This document shows positions 1-7,852 of a DNA stretch of 26,569 bases, piece after piece. Every line of letters begins with the position of its first letter. The stretch's first letter is position 1. Origin of the DNA: CAZGMN01 sp964645765 (GTDB taxonomy: Bacteria; Acidobacteriota; Aminicenantia; Aminicenantales; Aminicenantaceae); assembly GCA_964645765.1 (NCBI GenBank), contig CAZYBE010000039.1, positions 1 to 26,569 of the forward strand. Reading direction: 5' to 3'. The notes under the pieces were generated by a model. It was given only the letters and a program-made list of their open reading frames with translations. It did no database searches and was not told the origin of the DNA. The translations under genes were made by a program, and so were the position numbers.

Positions 1-16
1 AAGAATTGCATTTTTC

Positions 17-45
17 TTGAAAAAAGCAGGAGCCACAAGTATAGT
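17..45 (+). promoter_or_regulatory. Predicted sigma70-type promoter of mutS
   Basis: A -35 box TTGAAA (17-22) and a -10 box TATAGT (40-45) are separated by exactly 17 nt. The -10 ends only 12 nt before the mutS ATG at 58, so transcription would begin about 5-7 nt before the start codon. No Shine-Dalgarno is visible between the -10 and the ATG. This is sequence matching only; no start site has been mapped. Confidence 0.55.
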
Positions 46-57
46 TGATTTAAAGAA

Positions 58-2706
58 ATGGAAAAGCCGAGTTTGACGACTCCGATGATGGAGCAGTATT
101 TGCGGGTCAAAAAGAATCACCAGGATGCTCTGCTCTTTTTCAGGCTCGGTGATTTCTATGAGATGTTCTACGAGGACGCCAAGAAGGCTTCTTCCATCCT
201 GGAGATAGCTTTGACCTCCAGGCAGAAAGTTCCGATGTGCGGAGTCCCTTATCATGCTGTTGATTCCTACATTGCCAAGCTTCTCCGGCGTGGCTTCAAA
301 GTCGCCATCTGCGAGCAGGTCGAAGACCCCAAGCTTCGAAGAGGAGTGGTGAAGAGAGAGGTGGTCAAGGTCTTGACTCCAGGAACTGCCGTCGAGATTG
401 AGCTTGAAGGGGCCAAGGAGAATACTTATATTGCCAGCCTGTATTTGCAGGATTATGGCTGGGGTCTGGCGGTCATCGATTTGGCTTCTGGCCAGATGAA
501 AACGGCTCAAAGCGAATCTCAGGCGAAGAGAGCTTTGGATGACGAGCTTTTCAAGGTTTCTCCAAAAGAAATCGTATTTCCCCAGGGAGATGAGGAGAGG
601 GTCGCCGAGCTTCTTTCGAGGAACAACATGGCTTCTGTGTTGAGAAGCGCGGTGGAGGATTGGGCCTTTGATTTCGCTCAAGCCAAGAGCCATCTGGAAA
701 ATCATTTCCAGGTGAAGTCTTTAGCAGGCTTCGACCTTGCCGATAAGGAGCTTGCGGTCTCAGCGGCTGGCGCATTGCTCTATTATCTTAAAAAAGTGAG
801 GAAGCACAGCCTTTCGCTGGTCTCCAAAGTTTCGTATCTTCAATCCGGGCTTCAGATGGTCCTCGATGCGACAACCATAAAAAACCTGGAGCTTGTCAAG
901 ACCTTGAGGGATGGCGCACTGAAGGGGTCGCTGCTGGATATTATCGATTTCACCGTGACCTCCATGGGAGGGAGGCTTATTCGAAGCTGGCTCCTTCAAC
1001 CTCTCCTTGATTGTGCACAGATAGAGAGAAGGCTCGATGCTGTCTCTGATTTTCTCAACCATCACATCGAGAGGCAGGAGCTGAGAGAAAGCTTAAAAGG
1101 AATATTTGACCTAGAGCGCCTCACGGGAAAAATCTCCCTGGCTGTTGCTCATGCCAGGGACTTGGTTTCTTTGAAAAAATCGCTCCTGCCCCTTCCGCGT
1201 GTCCAAAAGCTGCTCGAGGCTTTTCGAGCAGAGGCGATAGGCAAGATTCATGAGCTCTGGGATAATGCTCAGGATATTGTGGAATTCATCGACCGCTCGA
1301 TTCTGGAGGAGCCTTCTTTTTTGCTCAGCGAGGGAGGAATCATCAAAGATGATTACAATTCCGAACTGGATGAGCTGAGAAACTTGAGCCGCTCCGGGAA
1401 AACCTTTATCACGCTTATGGAAAAGAAGGAGAGAGAAAGGACAGCAATTTCATCCCTTAAAATTCGGTACAACAGGGTGTTTGGCTACTACATTGAGGTC
1501 ACCAATCCGAATCTCGCGCTTGTTCCCGCTGACTACATTCGGAAACAAACTCTGACCAATTCCGAGAGATTCACCACTCCTGAGCTGAAGGAGTACGAGG
1601 AGAAAGTTCTTAATGCTGAACAGAGAATAGCGGATTTGGAGTATAATTTATTCCTCGAAATCAGGGAAAAAATCTCAAAAGAAAGTGCAAGATTGCAGAA
1701 GATTGCCTCTGATATTTCGACACTCGATGTCCTCTGCTCGCTGGCCGAGCTCGCCTCGGTGCGCAATTATCATCGTCCTCTGGTTAATTCAGGGGATAAG
1801 ATAAGGATTGTGGAGGGGAGACATCCTGTTATCGAAGTTGCCAACGAGGAGCCCTTTATTCCCAACGATACCTATCTCGACCGTGACCAGGACCAGATTG
1901 TCATCGTCACCGGTCCGAATATGGGAGGGAAATCCACTTTTCTCAGACAGGTGGCCTTGATCTGCATCCTGGCCCAGATGGGCTCTTTCGTTCCGGCCGC
2001 AGAGGCCGAGGTCGGCCTTGTCGACCGGATTTTCACCAGGATTGGCGCCATGGATTTTCTGAGCGTTGGCCAGTCAACCTTCATGGTCGAGATGCTGGAG
2101 ACAGCCAAGATTTTAAACAGCGCCACAGAAAAAAGCCTGATTCTTCTCGATGAGATCGGAAGGGGAACGAGCACTTTTGACGGCCTCAGCATCGCCTGGG
2201 CTGTGGCTGAATTCCTCCACGAGAAGGAAGATATCAGGGCTAAGACCTTGTTTGCCACCCACTATCATGAGCTGACTGAGCTGGCCTTAACCCTGAAGAG
2301 AATCAAGAACTATCATGTTTCAGTCAAGGAGTGGAAGGATGATGTCATCTTCTTGAGGAAGATCGTTCCCGGACCTTCAGACCAAAGCTACGGCATTCAT
2401 GTTGCGAAATTGGCAGGAATTCCTCGGCCTGTTATCGAAAGAGCCAAGGAGGTCCTCTTTAATCTGGAGAAGAAGGAGTTCGATGATTCAGGATTGCCCC
2501 GAATCGCCTACCGCTCTTCAAAAAAGCGGGACAAGGCCCAGTTGCTTCTGTTCAAGCAAGACAGAGAAGAGGAGATGCTGAAAGAGATTAAGGAGGAGAT
2601 TGAAAGATGCGAGCTTTCAAACCTTACACCGCTGGCTGCGCTGAATTTTCTGAATGAGCTTCGAAGCAAGATTGAAAGTATAAAGAGCAAAGAGAAGAAT
2701 AAATAG
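58..2706 (+). CDS. mutS: DNA mismatch repair protein MutS
   Basis: MutS recognises base mismatches and small loops and starts methyl-independent or methyl-directed repair with MutL. The 882-residue product has the full family length. The mismatch-binding domain is N-terminal, with the intercalating Phe and the Glu of the F-Y-E motif at residues 33-35 (GDFYE). Connector, lever and clamp regions follow, and the C-terminal ABC-type ATPase has Walker A GPNMGGKS (619-626) and Walker B ILLDE near residue 700, followed by GRGTSTFDG. An ATP-site His motif (FATHYHEL) is present. The ATG at 58 is chosen because it begins the conserved N-terminus and lies just downstream of a good promoter; there is no Shine-Dalgarno. 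No mutL is seen nearby. The gene is alone on its strand and convergent with the acidic ORF at 2763-3095. Identification is secure. Confidence 0.98.
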   Translation: MEKPSLTTPMMEQYLRVKKNHQDALLFFRLGDFYEMFYEDAKKASSILEIALTSRQKVPMCGVPYHAVDSYIAKLLRRGFKVAICEQVEDPKLRRGVVKREVVKVLTPGTAVEIELEGAKENTYIASLYLQDYGWGLAVIDLASGQMKTAQSESQAKRALDDELFKVSPKEIVFPQGDEERVAELLSRNNMASVLRSAVEDWAFDFAQAKSHLENHFQVKSLAGFDLADKELAVSAAGALLYYLKKVRKHSLSLVSKVSYLQSGLQMVLDATTIKNLELVKTLRDGALKGSLLDIIDFTVTSMGGRLIRSWLLQPLLDCAQIERRLDAVSDFLNHHIERQELRESLKGIFDLERLTGKISLAVAHARDLVSLKKSLLPLPRVQKLLEAFRAEAIGKIHELWDNAQDIVEFIDRSILEEPSFLLSEGGIIKDDYNSELDELRNLSRSGKTFITLMEKKERERTAISSLKIRYNRVFGYYIEVTNPNLALVPADYIRKQTLTNSERFTTPELKEYEEKVLNAEQRIADLEYNLFLEIREKISKESARLQKIASDISTLDVLCSLAELASVRNYHRPLVNSGDKIRIVEGRHPVIEVANEEPFIPNDTYLDRDQDQIVIVTGPNMGGKSTFLRQVALICILAQMGSFVPAAEAEVGLVDRIFTRIGAMDFLSVGQSTFMVEMLETAKILNSATEKSLILLDEIGRGTSTFDGLSIAWAVAEFLHEKEDIRAKTLFATHYHELTELALTLKRIKNYHVSVKEWKDDVIFLRKIVPGPSDQSYGIHVAKLAGIPRPVIERAKEVLFNLEKKEFDDSGLPRIAYRSSKKRDKAQLLLFKQDREEEMLKEIKEEIERCELSNLTPLAALNFLNELRSKIESIKSKEKNK

Positions 2707-2762
2707 GCAGGCTAAATAAAGCTTAAATGAATCAAGTCAAGTAGGGGGGTAGATAAAGACGA

Positions 2763-3095
2763 TTAATATTTCTCTGAATCGTCCTCTTTGTCGAATCCCT
2801 CTTGTTCCTCTTCTTCTTTATATTCTTCTTCATAAGGTGTGTTTTCTTCGTAAGGGGCTTCTCCGAGTTCCTCCTTCCGCTCTATGAGGGCAACCTCAAA
2901 TTCATCCTTGTTTTCGTAGCGTCTTAAATAATTTGAACCTGAGTCCATGTAGAACAATTCCAGATAGTCCTCCTCAATCACGCAGAAGACAGACTTGGAA
3001 TGGCCGGACTGGAGGTCGCCGACTGTCTCCACCACATCAGCCGCCTTTTTGATGGCGTCAAGAGTCAGCCAGCTCGAAACTTCAATTTCTTGCAT
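2763..3095 (-). CDS. Hypothetical acidic protein, 110 aa
   Basis: I do not recognise this family. The first roughly 80 residues look globular, with mixed helix and strand character and aromatic pairs (LELFYMDSG, YLRRYENKDEF). The last roughly 30 residues are almost entirely Glu/Asp with Tyr and Lys, giving a disordered, strongly negative tail (for example EEEYKEEEEQEG). There is no signal peptide, membrane segment or metal-binding cysteine cluster; the single Cys is in VFCVIEED. It is transcribed divergently from clpB across an AT-rich 200-nt gap and converges on mutS. A well-formed promoter sits just upstream of the ATG, which lacks a Shine-Dalgarno. The promoter, the clean reading frame and the absence of a better overlapping gene argue that it is real. 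A link to ClpB function is only a positional guess. Confidence 0.7.
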   Translation of the reverse strand: MQEIEVSSWLTLDAIKKAADVVETVGDLQSGHSKSVFCVIEEDYLELFYMDSGSNYLRRYENKDEFEVALIERKEELGEAPYEENTPYEEEYKEEEEQEGFDKEDDSEKY

Positions 3096-3110
3096 CTCAA
3101 CTTCAACAAA

Positions 3111-3138
3111 AAAATACCAACTTTTTTTAAATTGTCAA
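3111..3138 (-). promoter_or_regulatory. Predicted promoter of the acidic 110-aa ORF
   Basis: On the minus strand, TTGACA (plus 3133-3138) and TATTTT (plus 3111-3116) are spaced by 16 nt. The -10 lies 15 nt before the ATG at 3095, implying a leader of about 8-10 nt. The -35 is embedded in the 8-mer TCTTGACA, which recurs on the plus strand at 3251-3258 ahead of clpB. Confidence 0.5.
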
Positions 3139-3252
3139 GAGGATTGTTTAAAAATTTATTTTTTCAAATTTTATGATTAGATAATGTCTTGAATATGACG
3201 ACAGATCATAATAAATTTTAAAATGTTTCGATCCTAAAGATTTCTGTATTTC

Positions 3253-3281
3253 TTGACAGAGAAAGGATTGAATATTTAAAT
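3253..3281 (+). promoter_or_regulatory. Possible promoter of clpB
   Basis: A perfect TTGACA (3253-3258) is followed after 17 nt by TTAAAT (3276-3281), a 4/6 match to the -10 consensus. It lies 16 nt before the chosen clpB ATG at 3298. No CIRCE (HrcA) inverted repeat was found in the 3096-3297 gap, and I could not support a sigma32-type promoter. Confidence 0.35.
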
Positions 3282-3297
3282 AGAGATGGAGAGAAAA

Positions 3298-5880
3298 ATG
3301 AGATGGGATAGATTTACAGTGATGTCTCAGGAGGGCTTCCAAGCTGCCCAGGCTAAGGCTGAAGAACTGGGCCATCAAGAACTTCGAGCGGAGCATCTCC
3401 TCTGGGCCTTTTTGAACCAGGAAGAGAACATCGTTAACTCGATTCTGGCCAAGGTCGGTGTAAATTCAAAAAAGATCCTGGAGGACTTGAAGCTCGCTCT
3501 GGATAGAATTCCAAAAGTCAGAGGAGGAGGAGAAACATACCCTTCTTCCTCCCTGCGGCAAATCATGAGCGGCGCCCAGAAGGAGGCAGATAAGCTTAAG
3601 GATGAGTACATCTCAACCGAGCATCTTCTCCTGGCTATTATCAAAGAAGGCGGGAGCGAGGCGGCTGCTATTTTAAAAGAAAGCGGCGTGAACGAAGATG
3701 CAGTCCTCAAAGCTCTGATGGCCATAAGAGGAACACAGAGAGTTACAGACCCCCAGCCAGAGGGCAAATATCAGGTTCTCGAGCGTTATGCCCGGGATAT
3801 CACGGCCTTGGCCAGGCAGGGAAAACTGGACCCGGTTATAGGCCGCGAAGATGAGATTCGACGCGTCATTCAGGTCCTCTCCCGCAGGACAAAGAATAAT
3901 CCGGTTCTGATTGGGGAAGCCGGCGTGGGAAAGACGGCTATTGTCGAGGGCCTGGCCCAGCGCATCGCCAATGGAGACGTTCCTCAATCGCTCAAAACCA
4001 AGCGGCTCATTGCCCTGGATATCGGAGCTTTGATCGCCGGCACCAAATATCGCGGAGAATTTGAGGACAGGTTGAAGGCCATCTTGAAGGAGATAAAAGA
4101 GGCTCAAGGAGAGGTCATTCTTTTTATCGATGAGCTCCATACCATCATCGGTGCCGGAGCTGCCGAAGGAGCTGTGGACGCCTCCAACATGCTCAAGCCT
4201 CCGCTGGCCAGGGGAGAGCTGCGCTGTGTGGGAGCGACCACCATCAACGAGTATAAAAAGTATATTGAGCGGGATGCAGCCCTGGAAAGGAGGTTTCAGC
4301 CGGTTTATGTCAAGGAGCCGACGGTCGAAGAGACGATATCCATTCTGAGAGGATTGAAGGAGAAGTATGAAGTCCACCATGGAGTGGAGATAAAAGATTC
4401 TGCGCTCATCGCTGCCGCCACTCTCTCCCAGCGCTATATCACCGACCGCTATCTCCCAGACAAAGCCATCGACCTCATCGATGAGGCTGCTTCTCACATC
4501 AGGATTGAGATCGACAGCATGCCTGAAGAGATAGATGAGCTGGAGCACAAAATCATCCAGCTTGAGATTGAAAGACAGGCTTTGAAGAAAGAGAAGGACA
4601 AGAGCGCCAAGGAGAAATTGGAAAAGCTAAATAAGGAGTTGGCCAATCTCAAAGAGCAGAGCAATGCCCTCAAGGCTCGCTGGCAGAAGGAAAAAGAATT
4701 GATCGATTCCATGAATAAACTGAAAGAGCAGGTCGATGCCCTCAAGGTCGAGGAACAGAATGCCGAAAGGCGCGGCGATTTGGAGAAGGCGGCTGAAATC
4801 AAATACGGGAAGCTGGTTGAAGCTGACAAGAAGATGAAGGAGCTGGCTGCGAAGCTATCCGATGCCCAGAAGAAAGGGGAGATGATCAAAGAAGTCGTGG
4901 ATGAGGAAGATGTGGCCCGGATTGTCTCCAAGTGGACAGGAATTCCGGTTTCCAGGATGCTTGAAGGAGAGGTGGAAAAGCTGGTGAAGATGGAGTTCAA
5001 CCTGGCCAAAAGGGTCGTCGGTCAGGACCAGGCTCTTGGTGCCGTCTCGGATACGATCAGGCGCGCCAGGGCAGGGATTCAGGATGCAACCCGTCCCTTG
5101 GGTTCCTTCATCTTTCTGGGCCCGACCGGAGTGGGCAAAACTGAGCTGGCCCGGGCTCTGGCCGAGTTTCTCTTTGACGATGAGAAGGCCTTGGTCAGGC
5201 TCGACATGTCAGAATACATGGAGAAGCATACAGTTTCCCGCTTGATCGGCGCACCTCCGGGTTATGTCGGCTATGAAGAAGGAGGTCAGCTCACCGAAGC
5301 CATAAAGCGCAGACCCTATTCCATCATCCTGCTTGACGAGGTCGAGAAAGCTCACCCTGATGTTTTCAATATTCTCCTCCAGATTCTGGATGACGGCCGG
5401 CTGACGGATGGAAAGGGAAAGACCGTCGATTTCAAGAATACCATCATCATTATGACTTCCAATTTGGGAAGCCAGGTCATCAAGGAACTCAGCCAGGACT
5501 TCGAGAAAATGGAGAGGGAAGTGAGGAAAATCATCGAGAGCCATTTTCGGCCAGAATTCCTTAACCGGGTTGACGAGATTATTATTTTTAGAGCGCTCTC
5601 TCGTGAGGTCATCCTCAAGATTGTAAGCCTGCAGCTTGACCAATTGAGAAAGAGGCTGAAGGAGAAAAAGATTGATATCGAAGCGAGCGAGAAGGTCTTG
5701 AAATTGCTGGCTGAGCGAGGCTATGACCCTGTCTACGGAGTAAGGCCGCTGCGAAGAGCCATCCAGAAGGATATCCAGAATCCTCTGGCTCTGAAAATTC
5801 TGGAAGGAGAGTTTAAGGAAGGAACTACGGTCAAGGTCGATGTCGACGAAAAGAAAAATTTTGTCTTCAGCGCTCGGTAA
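3298..5880 (+). CDS. clpB: ATP-dependent chaperone ClpB
   Basis: ClpB is the hexameric AAA+ disaggregase that works with DnaK to pull polypeptides out of aggregates in the cytoplasm. From the ATG at 3298 the protein has 860 residues. In order it has the Clp N-terminal repeat domain, AAA+ domain 1 with Walker A GEAGVGKT at 206-213 and Walker B LFIDE, a long charged coiled-coil middle domain (about 400-530), AAA+ domain 2 with Walker A GPTGVGKT at about 608-615 and the pore-loop motif GYVGYEEGG, and the C-terminal small domain. An in-frame ATG at 3286 exists, but 3298 is preferred. It gives the usual MRWDRF-type N-terminus, puts Walker A at the family position, and has GGAGAG at 3288-3293. The middle domain distinguishes it from ClpC/ClpA. 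It is probably stress-induced, but no recognised heat-shock operator was found. Confidence 0.97.
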   Translation: MRWDRFTVMSQEGFQAAQAKAEELGHQELRAEHLLWAFLNQEENIVNSILAKVGVNSKKILEDLKLALDRIPKVRGGGETYPSSSLRQIMSGAQKEADKLKDEYISTEHLLLAIIKEGGSEAAAILKESGVNEDAVLKALMAIRGTQRVTDPQPEGKYQVLERYARDITALARQGKLDPVIGREDEIRRVIQVLSRRTKNNPVLIGEAGVGKTAIVEGLAQRIANGDVPQSLKTKRLIALDIGALIAGTKYRGEFEDRLKAILKEIKEAQGEVILFIDELHTIIGAGAAEGAVDASNMLKPPLARGELRCVGATTINEYKKYIERDAALERRFQPVYVKEPTVEETISILRGLKEKYEVHHGVEIKDSALIAAATLSQRYITDRYLPDKAIDLIDEAASHIRIEIDSMPEEIDELEHKIIQLEIERQALKKEKDKSAKEKLEKLNKELANLKEQSNALKARWQKEKELIDSMNKLKEQVDALKVEEQNAERRGDLEKAAEIKYGKLVEADKKMKELAAKLSDAQKKGEMIKEVVDEEDVARIVSKWTGIPVSRMLEGEVEKLVKMEFNLAKRVVGQDQALGAVSDTIRRARAGIQDATRPLGSFIFLGPTGVGKTELARALAEFLFDDEKALVRLDMSEYMEKHTVSRLIGAPPGYVGYEEGGQLTEAIKRRPYSIILLDEVEKAHPDVFNILLQILDDGRLTDGKGKTVDFKNTIIIMTSNLGSQVIKELSQDFEKMEREVRKIIESHFRPEFLNRVDEIIIFRALSREVILKIVSLQLDQLRKRLKEKKIDIEASEKVLKLLAERGYDPVYGVRPLRRAIQKDIQNPLALKILEGEFKEGTTVKVDVDEKKNFVFSAR

Positions 5881-5909
5881 CAACTACAGCATCCCAAATT
5901 CCATGAAAT

Positions 5910-5982
5910 GGGTGAGGGCTGGAGGTTCGGAGCACGCTGGCCTGAGCTTCATAGGGGACTCCTCACCCCCAAGCCCTCACCC
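5910..5982. repeat. Short inverted-end repeat, copy A (73 bp)
   Basis: The element begins GGGTGAGGGCTGGAGG and ends CCCCAAGCCCTCACCC, which are imperfect inverted repeats of each other. Its interior (TTCGGAGCACGCTG, 5926-5939, and TTCATAGGGGACTCCTCACCC, 5948-5968) is found again in reverse orientation in copy B at 11098-11278. It lies between clpB and the nifU promoter and encodes nothing convincing. No target-site duplication is obvious. Together the two copies define a small non-autonomous dispersed repeat (MITE- or REP-like). Confidence 0.75.
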
Positions 5983-6037
5983 TCTTCATCATCTCGCTAT
6001 CCCGGATTATAATATGTTTTCCCGTCCGTCATAAAAT

Positions 6038-6066
6038 TTGTGAAATGCATTTAATTTGATTATATT
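6038..6066 (+). promoter_or_regulatory. Predicted promoter of the NifU-type gene
   Basis: TTGTGA (6038-6043) and TATATT (6061-6066) are separated by 17 nt. This would start transcription near 6073, leaving a leader of about 33 nt containing AAGGAG at 6092-6097, 8 nt from the ATG. Unlike the short-leader genes in this window, this one has a proper Shine-Dalgarno. Confidence 0.5.
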
Positions 6067-6105
6067 AATAGATTATTAATATTGTGATTTTAAGGAGAAA
6101 ATAAG

Positions 6106-6327
6106 ATGAGGGAAGAAGTCATGAAGGCACTCGAAGAAATTCGGCCTCATCTCAAAGCTGACGGAGGAGATGTTGAGCTTGTCGAGGTCACAGAGAACGG
6201 CGTGGTTAAAGTTCGCCTTCTGGGAGCTTGCAGCGGATGCCCGATGAGACAGATGACTTTAACCCACGGGATCACCAATTTTATTAAAAAGAAAATCCCG
6301 CAGGTTAAGGAAGTGCGGGCAGTTTAG
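6106..6327 (+). CDS. NifU C-terminal-domain Fe-S scaffold/carrier protein
   Basis: This 73-residue protein is a stand-alone NifU-like (NFU) domain, the family that binds a [4Fe-4S] cluster between two subunits and passes it to client proteins. The helix-strand start EEIRPHLKADGGDVELVEV and the cluster-binding C-x-x-C (Cys42 and Cys45, in GACSGCPMRQ) are classic for the family. There is no A-type or IscU-like N-terminal part, so it is the minimal form seen in many anaerobes and thermophiles. It starts at an ATG with AAGGAG 8 nt upstream and has its own promoter. A 105-nt gap separates it from the outer-membrane gene downstream, so co-transcription is possible but functionally unexplained. Which Fe-S proteins it serves cannot be told from the window. 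Confidence 0.93.
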   Translation: MREEVMKALEEIRPHLKADGGDVELVEVTENGVVKVRLLGACSGCPMRQMTLTHGITNFIKKKIPQVKEVRAV

Positions 6328-6432
6328 CTCAGCACTTCGAGGCATATTTCCAGACAACCATGGAAAGGAGACATTATGTTTGGCAGGAATTTTAGAAGTC
6401 GTAATCAGAGGAGAAATTTGAAGGGAGTCTCG

Positions 6433-7731
6433 ATGAAAACAATAATAGTTATTTTTTCTATTCTCATTTTTCTCTGCTCGTTGAACCTTATCGCTTTGGC
6501 CAATGGATTGAACCTGAACAGCCTTGGCTCGAAAGCCCTTTCCATGGGCGGAGCCTTTGTCGGCCTGGCTGACGATTTCAGCGCCATCTACTGGAACCCG
6601 GCAGGGATGGCTCGTTTTGACAGAAGATATTTTGGGTTTTACGGAATGGATGTCATTCCCTCCAGCACTTACCGCAATTCTGCGATCGATGCCAGGACAG
6701 AGAGGAAACATTATCTTTCCGGGCTGGCTGCCTACTACCTTCCTGTGAGTGAGAAGGCTGTGGTGGCATTGGCTGCTTATATCCCATCAGGACTCGGCTC
6801 AACCTGGAATGGGGATGATTTCACTTCTGTTACCATGGGCAAGTCTTATATGTGGATGAGCAAGGTCGGGCTTGTCACCTTTGCTCCAGGCTTGGCCTTT
6901 AAAGTGAATGACCAGATTTCAATAGGCGCAGCCCTGAATATTAACTATGGAACGTTCAGCCTAAAAACATATGCTGGCTCTATCACGCTCGATATTAGTA
7001 TTCCCGAGCTACCTCCACAAGAATTTGACCTCGGCCAGTATGAAGAGAGCATGACAGGCTGGGGTTATGGAGCCACCTTGGGTATTCTTTTCAAGCCGAT
7101 TGAGAGATTGAGCATGGGCGCAACCCTCCGCACCTCCAGCACCGTGAAATTCAGCGGAGAAGCAAGCATTTTAAACCTGAGCCTGCTGGGATGCAATGAC
7201 ACTTCTGATTTAGAAAGAGAAGTGACCTGGCCGATGTGGGCTGCGGCTGGAGTTGCTTTTAACCCGGCAAAGAACCTCATCTTGACCGCTGACCTGCAGT
7301 GGACCCAATGGTCGAAGGTTGACACTATAGAGACGACGTTTAAAGATGTTGTCTGGCAGGCAATGATGGCGCAGAGCGCAGATGACGTGAGGCCGATGCA
7401 CTGGGAGGATGCACTTCAGGTCAGGTTCGGGGCTGAATACAGGATAAAAGGAATTGCTCTCCGGGGCGGATACTACCTCGACCCCTCTCCTGCGCCTGAT
7501 AGGACGATGAATATTCTTCTGCCAAGCTTTGACTTCAATGTCATCACGCTTGGATTCGGCTATGACCTTGACGACCTTCACCTCGACTTCAGCCTCGAGT
7601 ATTTGATAGGGAAAGACAGAAATGTGCCTGCTGACAAGGTGGCGACCGACCCGCAGTGGGCATCTGCCATGCCTGGCGCTTATACCATGAAGGTCATTGT
7701 CCCCAGCCTGTCTATAAGCTATAAATTCTGA
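6433..7731 (+). CDS. OmpP1/FadL-family outer-membrane transport protein
   Basis: FadL/OmpP1 proteins are 14-stranded outer-membrane barrels that take up hydrophobic compounds such as fatty acids or aromatics. From ATG 6433 the product has 432 residues and begins with a classic signal peptide (MKTIIVIFSILIFLCS, cleaved after ALA). The family hatch signature follows: SLGSKALSMGGAFVGLADD, then SAIYWNPAGMA. Alternating amphipathic strands fill the rest, and the last residues LSISYKF end in Phe, as BAM substrates do. An upstream in-frame ATG at 6376 has its own AAGGAG (6365-6370) and would add 19 basic residues in front of the signal peptide. AGGGAG at 6422-6427 supports 6433, and the signal peptide makes it the better choice. 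The substrate is unknown. Confidence 0.9.
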   Translation: MKTIIVIFSILIFLCSLNLIALANGLNLNSLGSKALSMGGAFVGLADDFSAIYWNPAGMARFDRRYFGFYGMDVIPSSTYRNSAIDARTERKHYLSGLAAYYLPVSEKAVVALAAYIPSGLGSTWNGDDFTSVTMGKSYMWMSKVGLVTFAPGLAFKVNDQISIGAALNINYGTFSLKTYAGSITLDISIPELPPQEFDLGQYEESMTGWGYGATLGILFKPIERLSMGATLRTSSTVKFSGEASILNLSLLGCNDTSDLEREVTWPMWAAAGVAFNPAKNLILTADLQWTQWSKVDTIETTFKDVVWQAMMAQSADDVRPMHWEDALQVRFGAEYRIKGIALRGGYYLDPSPAPDRTMNILLPSFDFNVITLGFGYDLDDLHLDFSLEYLIGKDRNVPADKVATDPQWASAMPGAYTMKVIVPSLSISYKF

Positions 7732-7744
7732 GAGAATAAAAATT

Positions 7745-7852
7745 ATGTTCTTCCCTTTTGTCGGCCATATAGAAGAAGTGACTGCAAGAGAAGTGATTGC
7801 AAGCCTTGAGCAAGGCGCCGTTTCGCTGTTTGTTTCGAGGAAGAAGGAATGA
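7745..7852 (+). CDS. Possible 35-codon ORF coupled to galU
   Basis: An ATG at 7745 opens a 35-codon frame whose TGA (7850-7852) overlaps the galU ATG (7849-7851) in an ATGA arrangement typical of translational coupling. The peptide is mixed-charge (begins MFFPFVGHIEE, ends FVSRKKE) with no recognised motif. A 15-bp near-perfect tandem duplication (7774-7803) inside it keeps the frame and gives the repeat EVTAR-EVIAS. The only upstream purine stretch is GAGAG near 7730, a weak ribosome site. It may be a genuine leader or small protein, or the coincidence of a short gap. I have no homologue to cite. Confidence 0.3.
   Translation: MFFPFVGHIEEVTAREVIASLEQGAVSLFVSRKKE
7774..7803. repeat. 15-bp tandem duplication
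   Basis: AGAAGTGACTGCAAG (7774-7788) is followed directly by AGAAGTGATTGCAAG (7789-7803), differing at one base. It lies between the FadL-type gene and galU, inside the possible small ORF. Confidence 0.75.

Noticed and set aside
2707..2762. Terminator between convergent mutS and the acidic ORF
   Set aside because: No GC-rich hairpin with a T run was found in the 56-nt gap on either strand.
3188..3214. CTTGAA followed by CATAAT upstream of clpB as a sigma32 promoter
   Set aside because: The -10 half does not match CCCCAT-type consensus and the spacing fits poorly; no CIRCE element either.
3673..4548. 291-codon minus-strand open frame
   Set aside because: It lies wholly antisense to clpB, which is unambiguous, and shows no family motif; it is a shadow frame of GC-biased codons.
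5840..6034. Open frame running from the clpB end across repeat copy A
   Set aside because: Its second half is translated repeat (contains GLSFIGDSSPP) and the same type of peptide appears from copy B on the other strand, so it reflects the repeat and not a gene.
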